Shown: positions 17,639 through 26,219, numbered from the stretch's first letter. The stretch is 64,000 nt of DNA from Natrinema pallidum DSM 3751 (GCF_000337615.1 NZ_AOII01000032.1:57278-121277); one strand, 5' to 3'. Numbers and translations: made by a program. Notes: generated from the sequence alone by a model not told the origin.

Positions 17639-19231
17639 TCACTCCATATAGCCAAGTCCCTTCAGCCGGTCCGCCACGTCGTCGAAGTCCTCGTCGACCG
17701 CCTCGTCGCTCTCGATCCGACCCACCGTCGTCCGCTCGACCTTGGTCGCGGCCGGCGCGCTCTCGTCGTCGAAGGCGTCGAAGAGCACCCGCCCGTCCGC
17801 GTTGTCCGGTACTGGCTCGCCGATCCCGTGTAGCAGCGTCGGCGCGATGTCGACCACTCGAGCCCCGCGCAGGGTCGCGCCGGACGCGATCGACGGGCCG
17901 CGACAGAGGACGATCCCGTCGTTGCGATGGCTCGCGTCGTAGGTCCCCGTCTCGCCACGGACCTCGGTTGCCATCCCGCTGCGGGATTCGTAAACACCGC
18001 GGCCACAGACCACCAGATCCGGCGATCCCTCGTCCGTCGGGAACAGATCGTCCCCGTCGTGGACGACCAGCAGCGGATCGCCGTCGTCGTCGGTGGCCGA
18101 CTCGAACGCGGCCCTGAGATCGGCCTTTATCTCCGGCACTTCGCTCGGCGAGACGATGCCGCTGTCGAAACGCTCCGTGTCGTTGATATAGCAGTTGCCC
18201 GTGTCGTGGACGAAGGCGACGGTACGGTCGTAGTCGACGTCGTAGAGGGCGTGATCGCCGGGAATCTGCTCGGCGACGGAGTCGACCAGCCGCCGGGGCA
18301 GCGACTGGACGAGGGTCTCCTCGGTGATGCCGACCCGGTTGAGCGCCCCGGTGATGGCGTCGCGAGAGATGCCGAGGCTCGCGAGCGCTCCGCGGGTGCC
18401 CTCGTCCTCGCGCCGGAACAGGTACCCCTCCTGCTCCAGGATGCGGTTGACGTAGACGAGTCCCTCGATCGGGCCGAAACCGTGGTCGGAGACGACGTAG
18501 AGGTCCGCGTCGTGGTCGTCCGTGTACGCCATCACATCGCCGAGTATCTCGTCGAGTTGCGCGTAGTGGGCGCGCAGTCGGTCCATGTCCCAGATGAGGT
18601 GCTGGAACCGGTCGGGCGCGGTGTAGACGAAGAAGAACAGCTGCCAGTCGTCGCCGGCGCGGTCCATCTGGATCTCCATGAGGTCGCGGCGTTTCGCGAG
18701 GACATCGTCGACGGCGTCCTCGAAGTCGTCCGGCCGGTCGGCGTACTCGGGATAGTCGAGGCTGATCTCGTAGTTCGGGATCCGGGAGTCGATCTCGGCT
18801 TGCAGCTCCGGCGGATGGGTAAACTCCCGGTCCGTCGAGGGCGTCATCATCCCCGTGACCATGGTGCCGTCGATCTCGCGGGCCGGATACGTCATCGGGA
18901 CGTTTCCGACGTGGGCCGGCCCGAGTTGATCCCAGAGGGCCGGCTGTGCGAGATCGCGGCTCGTATACATCTCGTGGCTGTATTCGGACGAGAGGTTCTG
19001 GAAGCCGTAAATTCCGTGTTTGTCCGGCCACACGCCCGTGGCGATCGACGGCCACGCGAGCGGCGTCGTCGGCGGACGAGTGCTGTCGAGCGTTCCGGAT
19101 GCACCCGCTTCGCGCATCCGAGCGAAGTTCGGGAGGATACCCTCGTCGCTCCATTGCTCGATGAGTCTCCACGGCACGCCGTCGAGTCCGAGCACGAACG
19201 CTCGCTCGGAGGAAGTCGTAGATCCGCTCAT
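17639..19231 (-). CDS. alkaline-phosphatase-superfamily protein (phosphodiesterase/nucleotide pyrophosphatase type)
   Basis: A 530-residue soluble enzyme. Metal and nucleophile motifs of the superfamily are in order: LGLDG at residues 14-18, RPPTTPLAWPS with the probable nucleophile Thr near 54, LYVVSDHGF near 248 (metal Asp/His), and SHRNDGIVL near 455. It ends LKGLGYME, a tail I associate with this archaeal family. Members hydrolyse phosphodiesters or phosphonates, or transfer phospho-groups onto glycans. No signal peptide or membrane segment is seen, so it is likely cytoplasmic. It is divergent from the polysaccharide deacetylase, and each gene has its own ATAACAAAG box. Confidence 0.88.
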   Translation of the reverse strand: MSGSTTSSERAFVLGLDGVPWRLIEQWSDEGILPNFARMREAGASGTLDSTRPPTTPLAWPSIATGVWPDKHGIYGFQNLSSEYSHEMYTSRDLAQPALWDQLGPAHVGNVPMTYPAREIDGTMVTGMMTPSTDREFTHPPELQAEIDSRIPNYEISLDYPEYADRPDDFEDAVDDVLAKRRDLMEIQMDRAGDDWQLFFFVYTAPDRFQHLIWDMDRLRAHYAQLDEILGDVMAYTDDHDADLYVVSDHGFGPIEGLVYVNRILEQEGYLFRREDEGTRGALASLGISRDAITGALNRVGITEETLVQSLPRRLVDSVAEQIPGDHALYDVDYDRTVAFVHDTGNCYINDTERFDSGIVSPSEVPEIKADLRAAFESATDDDGDPLLVVHDGDDLFPTDEGSPDLVVCGRGVYESRSGMATEVRGETGTYDASHRNDGIVLCRGPSIASGATLRGARVVDIAPTLLHGIGEPVPDNADGRVLFDAFDDESAPAATKVERTTVGRIESDEAVDEDFDDVADRLKGLGYME

Positions 19232-19286
19232 GCTTGTTGTATGAGACGTCGAAGACGCCTGTTGTCCGGGCGGTTGCCGAGTGAGC

Positions 19287-19295
19287 GCTTTGTTA
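19287..19295 (-). promoter_or_regulatory. ATAACAAAG box before the phosphatase-like gene
   Basis: Perfect match on the minus strand, followed by GC, ending 55 bp before the ATG at 19231. A start site about 25 bp downstream would leave a leader of roughly 30 nt. Confidence 0.6.
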
Positions 19296-19438
19296 TAGAG
19301 CGGTTTCAGCCAACGGCCGCCTCGAGCCGTCGCTGTTCGGTGGCGTTAACTCGTCGGTTCGTGTGCGAGGCGGTCTCGTTGACCCTCGCTCGCCTCGCAC
19401 GGCTCGCGGTCGTCAGCCGCCGGCCAAACAGGACATCC

Positions 19439-19447
19439 ATAACAAAG
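19439..19447 (+). promoter_or_regulatory. ATAACAAAG box before the deacetylase gene
   Basis: Perfect match on the plus strand, followed by GCC, ending 53 bp before the GTG at 19501. With the box at 19287 it makes a divergent pair of nearly symmetrical promoters. Confidence 0.6.
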
Positions 19448-19500
19448 CCACCCGCCCACGACGGTCCGGATATGAGACGCATGCAATCGTGGTGGGATCC

Positions 19501-20433
19501 GTGGGTAGCGTCGTAATGTCGCTCGACGCGGAACTCGGCTGGGGCTTTCACGATTTTGCCACGCCGCCGGCGGACCGCGTCGAAGCCGGCCGCCGCGGCT
19601 GGTCGGTCATGATTGACTTGCTCGAGGAATTCGACGTCCCGGCGACGTGGGCCGTCGTCGGCCACCTCATGCTCGAGTCCTGTGACGGGACCCACGCCGA
19701 TCATCCGGCCCCCGACGGCTGGTTCGAGCGCGAACGGAACGCGTGGGCCGACCGCGAAGACCTCCGGTTCGGTCCTGCCCTCGTCGCCGACGTACTCGCG
19801 TCCGACGCCGGCCACGAGTTCGCCAGCCACTCCTTTTCGCACGTCTTGTTCGGCCACCCGGAGACGGACCGCGAACTCGCCGACGCCGAACTCGAGCGCA
19901 GCCGCGACCTCGCGGCCGACTGGAACCAGTCGATCGACTCGTTCGTCTATCCGCGCAACGACGTGGGACACCGAGACGTGTTGGCCGACCACGGTGTGAC
20001 GGCCTACCGTGGGCGGTCGCCGACCAGGGACGGCGTTCGGGGCGTCTTCGACTCGACGATTCGCGACCGTTCGATGCTGGTCGAACCGACCGTCGACGAG
20101 TACGGCCTGGTCAACGTGCCAGCCTCGATGTTCCTCTTCGGGTTCGAGGGGCCGGCGCGGACCGTCGCCGAGTCGATCTGGGCGGACCCGATGGTCGCCC
20201 TGGCTCGCCGCGGAATCGACGAGGCGGCGCGCACTGACGGGCTCTTTCACATGTGGCTCCATCCGAACAACCTGACCCACGAGCGGGACGACCGCCGCAT
20301 GCGGGCGATCCTGTCGTACCTCGATCGCCAGCGGTCGGCGACCGACCTCACCGTCGAGACGATGGCCGATGTCGCCAGTCGCGTCGCGGGTCCCCGGAGT
20401 AGCGCCGAACGGGCGACGGCGAGCCGACGGTAA
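19501..20433 (+). CDS. polysaccharide deacetylase (NodB fold)
   Basis: A 310-residue cytoplasmic enzyme of carbohydrate esterase family 4. Motif 1 is MSLDAELGWG (catalytic/metal Asp), motif 2 is HEFASHSFSH (the H-S-x-x-H metal pair near residue 112), motif 3 is FVYPRNDVGH, and MWLHPNNL supplies the C-terminal His motif. It would remove N- or O-acetyl groups from a sugar or lipid-linked glycan. Start: the GTG at 19501 keeps the first beta-strand (GSVVMSLDAE), which starting at the ATG at 19516 would remove; a GTG at 19489 is also possible. It is divergent from the phosphatase-like gene. Confidence 0.88.
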   Translation: MGSVVMSLDAELGWGFHDFATPPADRVEAGRRGWSVMIDLLEEFDVPATWAVVGHLMLESCDGTHADHPAPDGWFERERNAWADREDLRFGPALVADVLASDAGHEFASHSFSHVLFGHPETDRELADAELERSRDLAADWNQSIDSFVYPRNDVGHRDVLADHGVTAYRGRSPTRDGVRGVFDSTIRDRSMLVEPTVDEYGLVNVPASMFLFGFEGPARTVAESIWADPMVALARRGIDEAARTDGLFHMWLHPNNLTHERDDRRMRAILSYLDRQRSATDLTVETMADVASRVAGPRSSAERATASRR

Positions 20434-20508
20434 TCGCGGCCCAGTCGACGGTGCCCGCAGGCGGCCGAATGCGTCCGCTACTCGTCCGCTCGGGCGGGTA
20501 CGGCGACG

Positions 20509-20517
20509 ATAACAAAG
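20509..20517 (+). promoter_or_regulatory. ATAACAAAG box before the oxidoreductase-DUF362-SDR operon
   Basis: Perfect match followed by GCC; 25 bp separate it from the ATG at 20543, where a TATA box would be expected for a leaderless mRNA. Confidence 0.65.
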
Positions 20518-20523
20518 CCCGCA

Positions 20524-20540
20524 GCCCGCCGAATGCGGGC
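20524..20540. repeat. inverted repeat between box and start codon
   Basis: GCCCGC-CGAAT-GCGGGC lies 2 bp before the ATG at 20543 and 6 bp after the ATAACAAAG box, a position that would suit an operator. Confidence 0.5.
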
Positions 20541-20542
20541 AG

Positions 20543-21658
20543 ATGGCACGACCGTTTTTACATCGATGGACCGATTCGGATGCCCTCTCGCTGGGCCTCC
20601 TCGGGGTCGGCAACATCGGCATGGTACACCTGAAATCGGCGGTCGCGATGCCGGCCGTCGAGGTCGTCGCGGCCGCCGACGTACGGCCGGAGAATCGCGC
20701 TCGAGCCCGGAGCGCCGGCGTTTCCCGCACCTACGACGACTACGAGGCGTTGCTCGACGCGGAAGCCCTCGACGCGGCCGTCGTCGCCTTGCCGCCTTTC
20801 CTCCACGCCGACGCCGTCGAGCGGGCCGCCGAGGCCGGTGTCGACGTCTTCGTCGAGAAACCGCTCGCGCGCTCGACGGCGGAGGCCGATCGGCTGCTCG
20901 AGATCGCCCGCGAGGCCGGGATCGCCGTCGGCGTCGACCACACGCTGCGCTACCAGCCGGATATGATGGGTGTCAAGGAGGCCTACGACGAGGGCAGCGT
21001 GGGGCACGTTCCATACGCCTCGATCACGCGGCTCAACGACCATCCACTCGGTCGGCCCCCGGCCGGTGACGCGCCACCGGAGTGGCCCATGGACCCCGAC
21101 GCCGCCGGCGGCGGCTCCCTCGTCGAACTCGGCGTCCACTGCTTCGACGTCCTCGAGTGGCTGTTCGGCGACCTCGAGGTCAGGGACGCCTCGATGGGGC
21201 GGACGCTCGAGACCGAGGCCGAGGACGCCGCCACCGTGCTCATGGACGCGCCGGAGACGGGCACGACGATCACGCTCCACTGTGGTACCTATCAGTGGGA
21301 ACAGCTCCCGGAAGTCAACACCCGGCTGCGTCTCGAGGGCGTGACGGGGACGATCAGCAATCGGGAGCACCTGCCGGCGAACTTCTACGCCGGCGCGGCG
21401 ACGGCCGCGCTGTCGAACGTCGCGAGCCGGCTCACGAGCGACGAGCCGGACGTCTTCGGTCCGACCTTCTACCTGCAGGCCCACTACGACGCCCTGGCTG
21501 CTTTCTGTGACGCGATTCGGGAGGGCCAGCGGCCGCCGGTCGACGGTACGGACGGCCGGCGAGCGATCGCACTCGCGGAAACGGCCTACGACCTCGCCGC
21601 AGAGGGCGACGACGCAGGCGATATCGACGGCCTCGAAACCCCGGAGGTGTCCCCGTGA
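20543..21658 (+). CDS. Gfo/Idh/MocA-family sugar oxidoreductase (copy 2)
   Basis: A 371-residue enzyme. The dinucleotide-binding motif is GLLGVGNIGMVHL near residues 18-30, the family motif FVEKPLARS is near 111, and VDHTLRYQP gives the catalytic-side DH-x-x-R-Y pattern. A conserved HCFDVLEWLFG helix with the substrate-domain histidine follows near residue 200. It is the first gene of a three-gene operon whose coding regions overlap by 4 bp (GTGA and ATGA junctions). It is about 25% the same as copies 1 and 3 by eye, so probably a different substrate rather than a recent duplicate. Confidence 0.88.
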   Translation: MARPFLHRWTDSDALSLGLLGVGNIGMVHLKSAVAMPAVEVVAAADVRPENRARARSAGVSRTYDDYEALLDAEALDAAVVALPPFLHADAVERAAEAGVDVFVEKPLARSTAEADRLLEIAREAGIAVGVDHTLRYQPDMMGVKEAYDEGSVGHVPYASITRLNDHPLGRPPAGDAPPEWPMDPDAAGGGSLVELGVHCFDVLEWLFGDLEVRDASMGRTLETEAEDAATVLMDAPETGTTITLHCGTYQWEQLPEVNTRLRLEGVTGTISNREHLPANFYAGAATAALSNVASRLTSDEPDVFGPTFYLQAHYDALAAFCDAIREGQRPPVDGTDGRRAIALAETAYDLAAEGDDAGDIDGLETPEVSP

Positions 21659-22584
21659 GCACCGCACCGGTCCGCGCGGCCGCCGTCGACGCCGCCGAAC
21701 GCCGCGGCGGTTGGATTCCCGATGTCGACGCCCGCATGGCCGCGCTCCAGTCGCCGGTTCGAACCGTTCTGGAGCCCGCCTTCGAGACGCTCGCCGAGGC
21801 CGACCGGGTGACGCTCGTTCCCGACGCACATTACCCCTTCCACCCGTCGTCGGGCATGGTCACCGATCCCGCCGTCGTCGGCGCGGTCGTCGCCCGTCTC
21901 GAGCGGGAGACGGGTGCCGACGTCGCGGTCGCCGGCGCGAGCGACGACCGCATCTCGTTCGACCGGACGGCGCGGTACCTCGGCTACGAGAGTCTTCTCG
22001 AGCGGTTCGAGGCGTCGCTCGTCGATCTCGCCGACGATTCGCACACTGGTGACGTCTGTGCGGTCGCGGACGAGCCGATCGCGCTCTCGGTCCCCAACCG
22101 CCTCGCCGAGGGGGCCGTGGTCGTGGTTCCGTCGCTCCGGCCGACCGAGAACGGGCCGGTCGCGGGTGCGATGCGGACGCTCGCTGCTCTCGTCGACTGT
22201 GACACGGGACCCGATCGAGCCCCTGTCGCGGCGACGCGGGCGATCGATCCCGCGGTCGCCGTCCTCGATGCGACGACCGCCTACGGCGGCGACCCCGTCG
22301 CGGGGAACGCGCTGTTCGCGGGCTCGGCCCCTGCCGTCGACGCCGTCGCGACCACCTTGCTCGGCCGCTCGCTCGCGGCCGACGGGGCGCTCGAGACCGC
22401 ACGCGGCGACCGCGGGCCGATCTCCGTCACGGGCGACGCCGACTTCGAGGCGCTGCGAGCGCGAATCCCCGACGGCGAGCTCCCCCCGGCGGACGACACC
22501 CATCCTGCCGTGTCGACTGCCTACCGCGTCTACGCGGCGGTGGCCGGCGACGCCGTCCCGCCGCAACTCGAGGGCGACCGATGA
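21655..22584 (+). CDS. DUF362-type protein lacking ferredoxin domain
   Basis: A 309-residue protein starting at GTG 21655, which overlaps the preceding stop. The layout fits DUF362: VTLVPDAHYPFHPSSG as the N-terminal strand-loop, a central VPNRLAEGAVVVVPSLRP strand, and DPAVAVLDATTAYGGDP. No iron-sulfur cysteine cluster is present. DUF362 proteins are found beside redox and cell-surface genes, but I know no defined reaction for them. Here it sits between an oxidoreductase and an SDR with coupled start and stop codons, which suggests it modifies the same sugar or lipid. Confidence 0.72.
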   Translation: MSTAPVRAAAVDAAERRGGWIPDVDARMAALQSPVRTVLEPAFETLAEADRVTLVPDAHYPFHPSSGMVTDPAVVGAVVARLERETGADVAVAGASDDRISFDRTARYLGYESLLERFEASLVDLADDSHTGDVCAVADEPIALSVPNRLAEGAVVVVPSLRPTENGPVAGAMRTLAALVDCDTGPDRAPVAATRAIDPAVAVLDATTAYGGDPVAGNALFAGSAPAVDAVATTLLGRSLAADGALETARGDRGPISVTGDADFEALRARIPDGELPPADDTHPAVSTAYRVYAAVAGDAVPPQLEGDR

Positions 22585-23561
22585 CCGGGGGGATCGAACC
22601 GGGGACGGCGGCGGTCACCGGAGCGACCGGGTTCCTCGGCTCGCGGCTCTGTGAGCGCCTGCTCGAGGAGGGCTGGACGGTTCGCGGACTCAGCCGGCCG
22701 ACCTCGGATCGGGGCGACCGCTGTGGCGTCGACTGGTTCGTCGGCGATATCTTCGACGGCGAGACGCTGCGGGAACTCGTCGACGGGGCCGACGCCGTCT
22801 TCCACCTCGCCGGGGTCGGCCTCTGGAGCGCCGACCCCGAGACCGTCTGGGCGGTCAACCGTGACGGGACGGAACGGGTGCTCGAGGCCTGTCGTGACGG
22901 CGACGTGGGACGGGTGGTGTTCACCAGTACTGCCGGGACGCGCCGTCCGCAGGGAGACGACAGCGTTGCGGACGAGACGGACGTGGCCGAGCCGATCGGG
23001 GCCTATCAGGCCGCGAAAGCCGAGGCGGCGGCCCTGGTCGATCGGTATGCTGACGCTGACGGGGATGCCGTGACCGTTCACCCGACCTCGATCTTCGGCC
23101 CCGGGGACGAGGCGTTCACCGCTCAACTGCTTTCGATGGGCGTCGATATGACGATGCCCGTCTACCTCCCCGGGGGCCTGAGCATCGTCGGCGTCTCGGA
23201 CGTCGTCGACGGCCTCCTGGCCGCGTACGACCGCGGAACCAGCGGCGATCACTACATCCTCGGCGGCGAGAACCTCACCTACGACAGCGCCGTCTCCCGG
23301 ATCGCCAACGCCGTCGACGGCTCGCCCGCTCGAATCCGCGTTCCTGCGACGGCGATCCACGCCGCTGGCCCCGTCGCCGAGGTCGTCGACGCCGTCGCCG
23401 ATCGGCGCGTGTTTCCGTTCGATCGGGACATGGCCCGCCTCGCAACCCGGCGGCTGTTCTACAGTTCGAAGAAAGCCAGCGAGGAACTGGGGTACGAGTA
23501 CCGGCCGCTCGAGGCCCACCTGCCCGAGACCATGGCGTGGTATCGAACGGCAGTCGGGTAG
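22581..23561 (+). CDS. NAD-dependent epimerase/dehydratase (extended SDR)
   Basis: A 326-residue extended short-chain dehydrogenase. The glycine-rich motif TGATGFLGSRL is at about residues 13-23, the Ser of the triad lies in FTSTAGTRR near 113, and the Tyr/Lys pair is in AYQAAKAEA near 143. HPTSIFGPGDE near 169 is the usual substrate-loop motif. The sequence resembles dihydroflavonol-reductase/hopanoid HpnA-like members more than UDP-sugar epimerases, so the substrate could be a lipid or a sugar. It is the last gene of the operon, with a 4-bp ATGA overlap. Confidence 0.85.
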   Translation: MTGGIEPGTAAVTGATGFLGSRLCERLLEEGWTVRGLSRPTSDRGDRCGVDWFVGDIFDGETLRELVDGADAVFHLAGVGLWSADPETVWAVNRDGTERVLEACRDGDVGRVVFTSTAGTRRPQGDDSVADETDVAEPIGAYQAAKAEAAALVDRYADADGDAVTVHPTSIFGPGDEAFTAQLLSMGVDMTMPVYLPGGLSIVGVSDVVDGLLAAYDRGTSGDHYILGGENLTYDSAVSRIANAVDGSPARIRVPATAIHAAGPVAEVVDAVADRRVFPFDRDMARLATRRLFYSSKKASEELGYEYRPLEAHLPETMAWYRTAVG

Positions 23562-23649
23562 TCGATCGCGTTCGATCGAAGTGCGGGTCGGCCGATCGGT
23601 CTCGGCAGACGCTTTCGACCGTCCGTACCACGCGATCCCGTTCGGGCAC

Positions 23650-24642
23650 TCACTCGATTCGGCCCGCGGCTCCCCCCGTGTGTCGCGTCTCGCCGCCGGC
23701 CTCGGTCTCGCTCGTCGTGCCGGCGACCCGCTCGTAGACCGCGAGCAGTCGGTCCGCGGTCCGGTCGATGCTCACCTCGCGGGCGGCCTCGCGGCCGTTC
23801 GATCGCTCCCCGCGCTCGAGGACGTCGATCAACCCGCGGATCAGGTCCTCGTCGGTCGCTGCGACGTGCGAGGGGGTGACGCCGGCCAGGCGCTCCCGAA
23901 CGTCGCCGACATCGACGGCGACGACGGGGAGGTTGCAGGCCAGGGCCTCCTTCACCGAGTTCGGTGACCCCTCGCTGTCGGAGGTCAACAGGAGCGCGTC
24001 GGCGGCGTTCATGTAGTCCGACACGGCGTCGTGGTCGACGCCGTAGACGGTTCGGAGCCGCACCCGGCGCTCGAGGAGGTTGTCGACGACGGTCACGACG
24101 CGCTCTGCGCGAGAATAATTTTTCACTCCGCGTGCGGGCGAGTACGGAAACAATATCTCATACGCGTCCGCGTCGTCGTCCCAGCCGACCCGTTTTTTCG
24201 CTCGGTCCTGTGGCTCCGGCCGGAACTTCTCGAGGTCGACCCCGTCGGGGATCACCGTACACTCGCGGCCCAGGGCGGTGCGCATCCCCTCGGACATGAC
24301 GACGACCGCGTCGCAGAACGGCGCGGAGAGCCGGCTGACGGGGGCGGCGGGTCCGTACACGTCCGATCCCCACAGCGAGAGGACGACCGGCTGCCGGAAC
24401 TGTGCGAGCGCCATCGGTGCCGTCAGCCCGTAGTGGGCGTGGATCAGGTCGTAGCCGTTTCGGGCCTCTCGGAGGACCCGCGGAACGGTCCGCACGTAAT
24501 CCGCCGGCGACCGATCGGTGTCGGCATCGACCTCGCCGGCCACCGATATCGTGGTCCCGGAAACGCCCCGCTCCTCAAGCGCCGCCAGCTGCTGGGTCAT
24601 GAAGGGAGCGTCGGCGTTCGTGGTGAGCGTGAGGACGTGCAT
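23650..24642 (-). CDS. glycosyltransferase family 4 protein
   Basis: A 330-residue GT-B enzyme. The N-terminal domain starts MHVLTLTTNADAPFMTQQL, includes DLIHAHYGLTAPMAL (acceptor-side His) and SLWGSDVYG, and passes into the donor domain with VIPDGVDLEKFRP and LFPYSPARGVKNYSRA. The donor motif DALLLTSDSEGSPNSVKEALACNLPVV near residue 240 has the E-x7-E pattern of retaining GT4 enzymes. It would add one sugar to a lipid-linked glycan. The ATG at 24642 was chosen over an upstream in-frame ATG at 24708 because the latter lies upstream of the ATAACAAAG box. Confidence 0.9.
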   Translation of the reverse strand: MHVLTLTTNADAPFMTQQLAALEERGVSGTTISVAGEVDADTDRSPADYVRTVPRVLREARNGYDLIHAHYGLTAPMALAQFRQPVVLSLWGSDVYGPAAPVSRLSAPFCDAVVVMSEGMRTALGRECTVIPDGVDLEKFRPEPQDRAKKRVGWDDDADAYEILFPYSPARGVKNYSRAERVVTVVDNLLERRVRLRTVYGVDHDAVSDYMNAADALLLTSDSEGSPNSVKEALACNLPVVAVDVGDVRERLAGVTPSHVAATDEDLIRGLIDVLERGERSNGREAAREVSIDRTADRLLAVYERVAGTTSETEAGGETRHTGGAAGRIE

Positions 24643-24672
24643 CTCGGTGGCCGACTCGACGCAGCGGGGCCG

Positions 24673-24681
24673 CTTTGTTAT
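24673..24681 (-). promoter_or_regulatory. ATAACAAAG box before the GT4 gene
   Basis: Perfect match on the minus strand followed by GC, 30 bp before the ATG at 24642. An inverted repeat CGTGC-AG-GCACG (24683-24694) abuts its upstream side. Confidence 0.62.
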
Positions 24682-24770
24682 CCGTGCAGGCACGCGAGTT
24701 TTCTTCACGTACAGCTAGACGAACCGTCCGTAGACGGTGACTTCGGACCGACTGTCCCCGTAGCGATGCT

Positions 24771-24779
24771 ATTACAAAG
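24771..24779 (+). promoter_or_regulatory. ATAACAAAG-type box, variant ATTACAAAG
   Basis: One mismatch. The 25-bp distance to the ATG at 24805 equals that of the box at 20509, so the start of transcription is probably at or near the ATG. Confidence 0.55.
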
Positions 24780-24804
24780 GGTCGAGGCCCGGTAGTCGGC
24801 GTCG

Positions 24805-25905
24805 ATGCGGCTCCTCGTCTTGGCCAATACGCCCGCACACGTGCACCTGTATCGACACGCCGTCGACCGCCTCGAGCGGGCGGGACACGACGTGCTCGTG
24901 TTGACTCGGGAGTACGCCTGTACGACCGATCTACTCGACTATTTCGACATGCCCTACCGAGTGTACGGCGACCACGAAACCGAAGGCTACTCGCGGGTAG
25001 GGTTCGCCCGCGAACTGGGTGGCCAGTTCCTGACGATCGGGATCGAAGCGATCCGGTTCGATCCGGATGTCGTCTTCGGTCGGGGTCCCTACGCCGCCTA
25101 CGCCGGCACGGTTTCGCGGACACCGGTCGTTCTCGTCCTCGACGACGAACCCGGCGATTTCAACCACACCGTGTCGCGACCGTTCGCCGACTGTATCATC
25201 TCCCCGGCCGTGACGCGTCGCGATCTCGGCGACGCACACTATACCTTCGACGGCTTCAAGGAATGTGCCTATCTCCACCCCGACGTTTTCGAGGCGAACG
25301 ACGACGTTCGCGAGTACCTCGACGTCGATCCGGACGAACCGTACGTCATCGTCCGATTCAACGCGCTCGACGCGCTCCACGACGCCGATCTCGAGGGGTT
25401 CCGTCCCGAACAGCGACGGGATCTAGTCGAACGGCTGAGCGAGGTGGCGACCGTCTTCGTCTCCGACGAGGGCGACGAGATGACCCTCCGGGACCTCCCC
25501 GCTCGGTCCTATGACCTCCACCCCGCGTTGATCCACGACGCCATGGCCGAGGCCTCGCTGCTGGTCGCCGACACCGGAACGATGGTCAACGAAGCCGCCC
25601 TGCTCGGAACGCCCGCCTTTCGCTACCGTGGGACCGACGACCACGAGTACGGCGAGTTCCGGGAACTCGAGCGCGCCGGCCTGGCCGAACAGTTCGACGA
25701 GTACGACGCGGTTCGGACGCGTTCCCTCGAGATCCTCGCCGACGACGGTGCGAGCGACCGCTGGCGAGCGCGGCGACGCGAGTACACGGCCGACCTCGTC
25801 AACCTCACCGAACTGCTCGTCGACGTAGCGCAGTCCCGCGGGGAACTGAAGCGACTCGACCGGTCGACCAAGCGCGTCCTGCAGCCTCGTTCGCGGTCGA
25901 TGTGA
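24805..25905 (+). CDS. DUF354 GT-B-fold protein (UDP-GlcNAc 2-epimerase-like)
   Basis: A 366-residue protein with two Rossmann-like halves. It begins MRLLVLANTPAHVHLYRHAV, the N-terminal strand of the GT-B fold, and has VVFGRGPYAAYAG near 93 and the C-terminal LLVADTGTMVNEAALLGTPAFRYR near 253-276, the donor-loop pattern shared with WecB-type 2-epimerases. DUF354 members occur in archaeal surface-sugar clusters, with undefined function. In this locus it could supply the 2-epimerase step that the operon at 26.3-31.7 kb lacks, or transfer a sugar. It is divergent from the GT4 gene, and both have a box of the same type. Confidence 0.82.
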   Translation: MRLLVLANTPAHVHLYRHAVDRLERAGHDVLVLTREYACTTDLLDYFDMPYRVYGDHETEGYSRVGFARELGGQFLTIGIEAIRFDPDVVFGRGPYAAYAGTVSRTPVVLVLDDEPGDFNHTVSRPFADCIISPAVTRRDLGDAHYTFDGFKECAYLHPDVFEANDDVREYLDVDPDEPYVIVRFNALDALHDADLEGFRPEQRRDLVERLSEVATVFVSDEGDEMTLRDLPARSYDLHPALIHDAMAEASLLVADTGTMVNEAALLGTPAFRYRGTDDHEYGEFRELERAGLAEQFDEYDAVRTRSLEILADDGASDRWRARRREYTADLVNLTELLVDVAQSRGELKRLDRSTKRVLQPRSRSM

Positions 25906-25968
25906 CGTGTCTCGACTCTCAGTCCTGGTTCTTCACGAACGATAGTGTCCTATAAGGTTACACAAAAC

Positions 25969-25980
25969 ACTTTTATTCAT
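25969..25980 (+). promoter_or_regulatory. TATA region of the 68-residue zinc-ribbon gene
   Basis: ACTTTTATTCAT lies about 32 bp before the ATG at 26013, inside an AT-rich tract (25950-25985). Confidence 0.5.
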
Positions 25981-26012
25981 CTCCGGAAAAGAGCCGATAC
26001 GCTCCCTGTTCT

Positions 26013-26219
26013 ATGAGCCTCTCCACACTCCTCGATCACCTGCTCTCCGGGACTGAGTCCGCGACTGACTCCCCCGATGCTCCCCGCGAGAGCGGCGACA
26101 ACGCCCCGTCGGTTACGGTCGTCCACGAGTGCCGCGACTGCGGGACGAACGTCTCGGACGGAACGACCCGTTGTCCCGCCTGTGAGAGCGAGGACATCGT
26201 GACGTATTCGATCGAGTAG
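26013..26219 (+). CDS. small zinc-ribbon protein
   Basis: A 68-residue protein. The first 35 residues are Ser/Asp/Glu-rich and probably disordered. Residues about 36-65 hold C-R-D-C and C-P-A-C, two CxxC knuckles 17 residues apart, which form a one-zinc ribbon (VHECRDCGTNV and TRCPACESED). Such haloarchaeal mini-ribbons are common and mostly uncharacterised; some affect motility, biofilm or gene expression. It is alone between the DUF354 gene and the sugar-nucleotide operon, on the opposite strand to the latter. Confidence 0.75.
   Translation: MSLSTLLDHLLSGTESATDSPDAPRESGDNAPSVTVVHECRDCGTNVSDGTTRCPACESEDIVTYSIE

Noticed and set aside
17607..19172. Long arginine-rich minus-strand frame inside the phosphatase-like gene
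   Set aside because: Extreme Arg/Pro/Gly composition, a shadow of the acidic gene in another frame.
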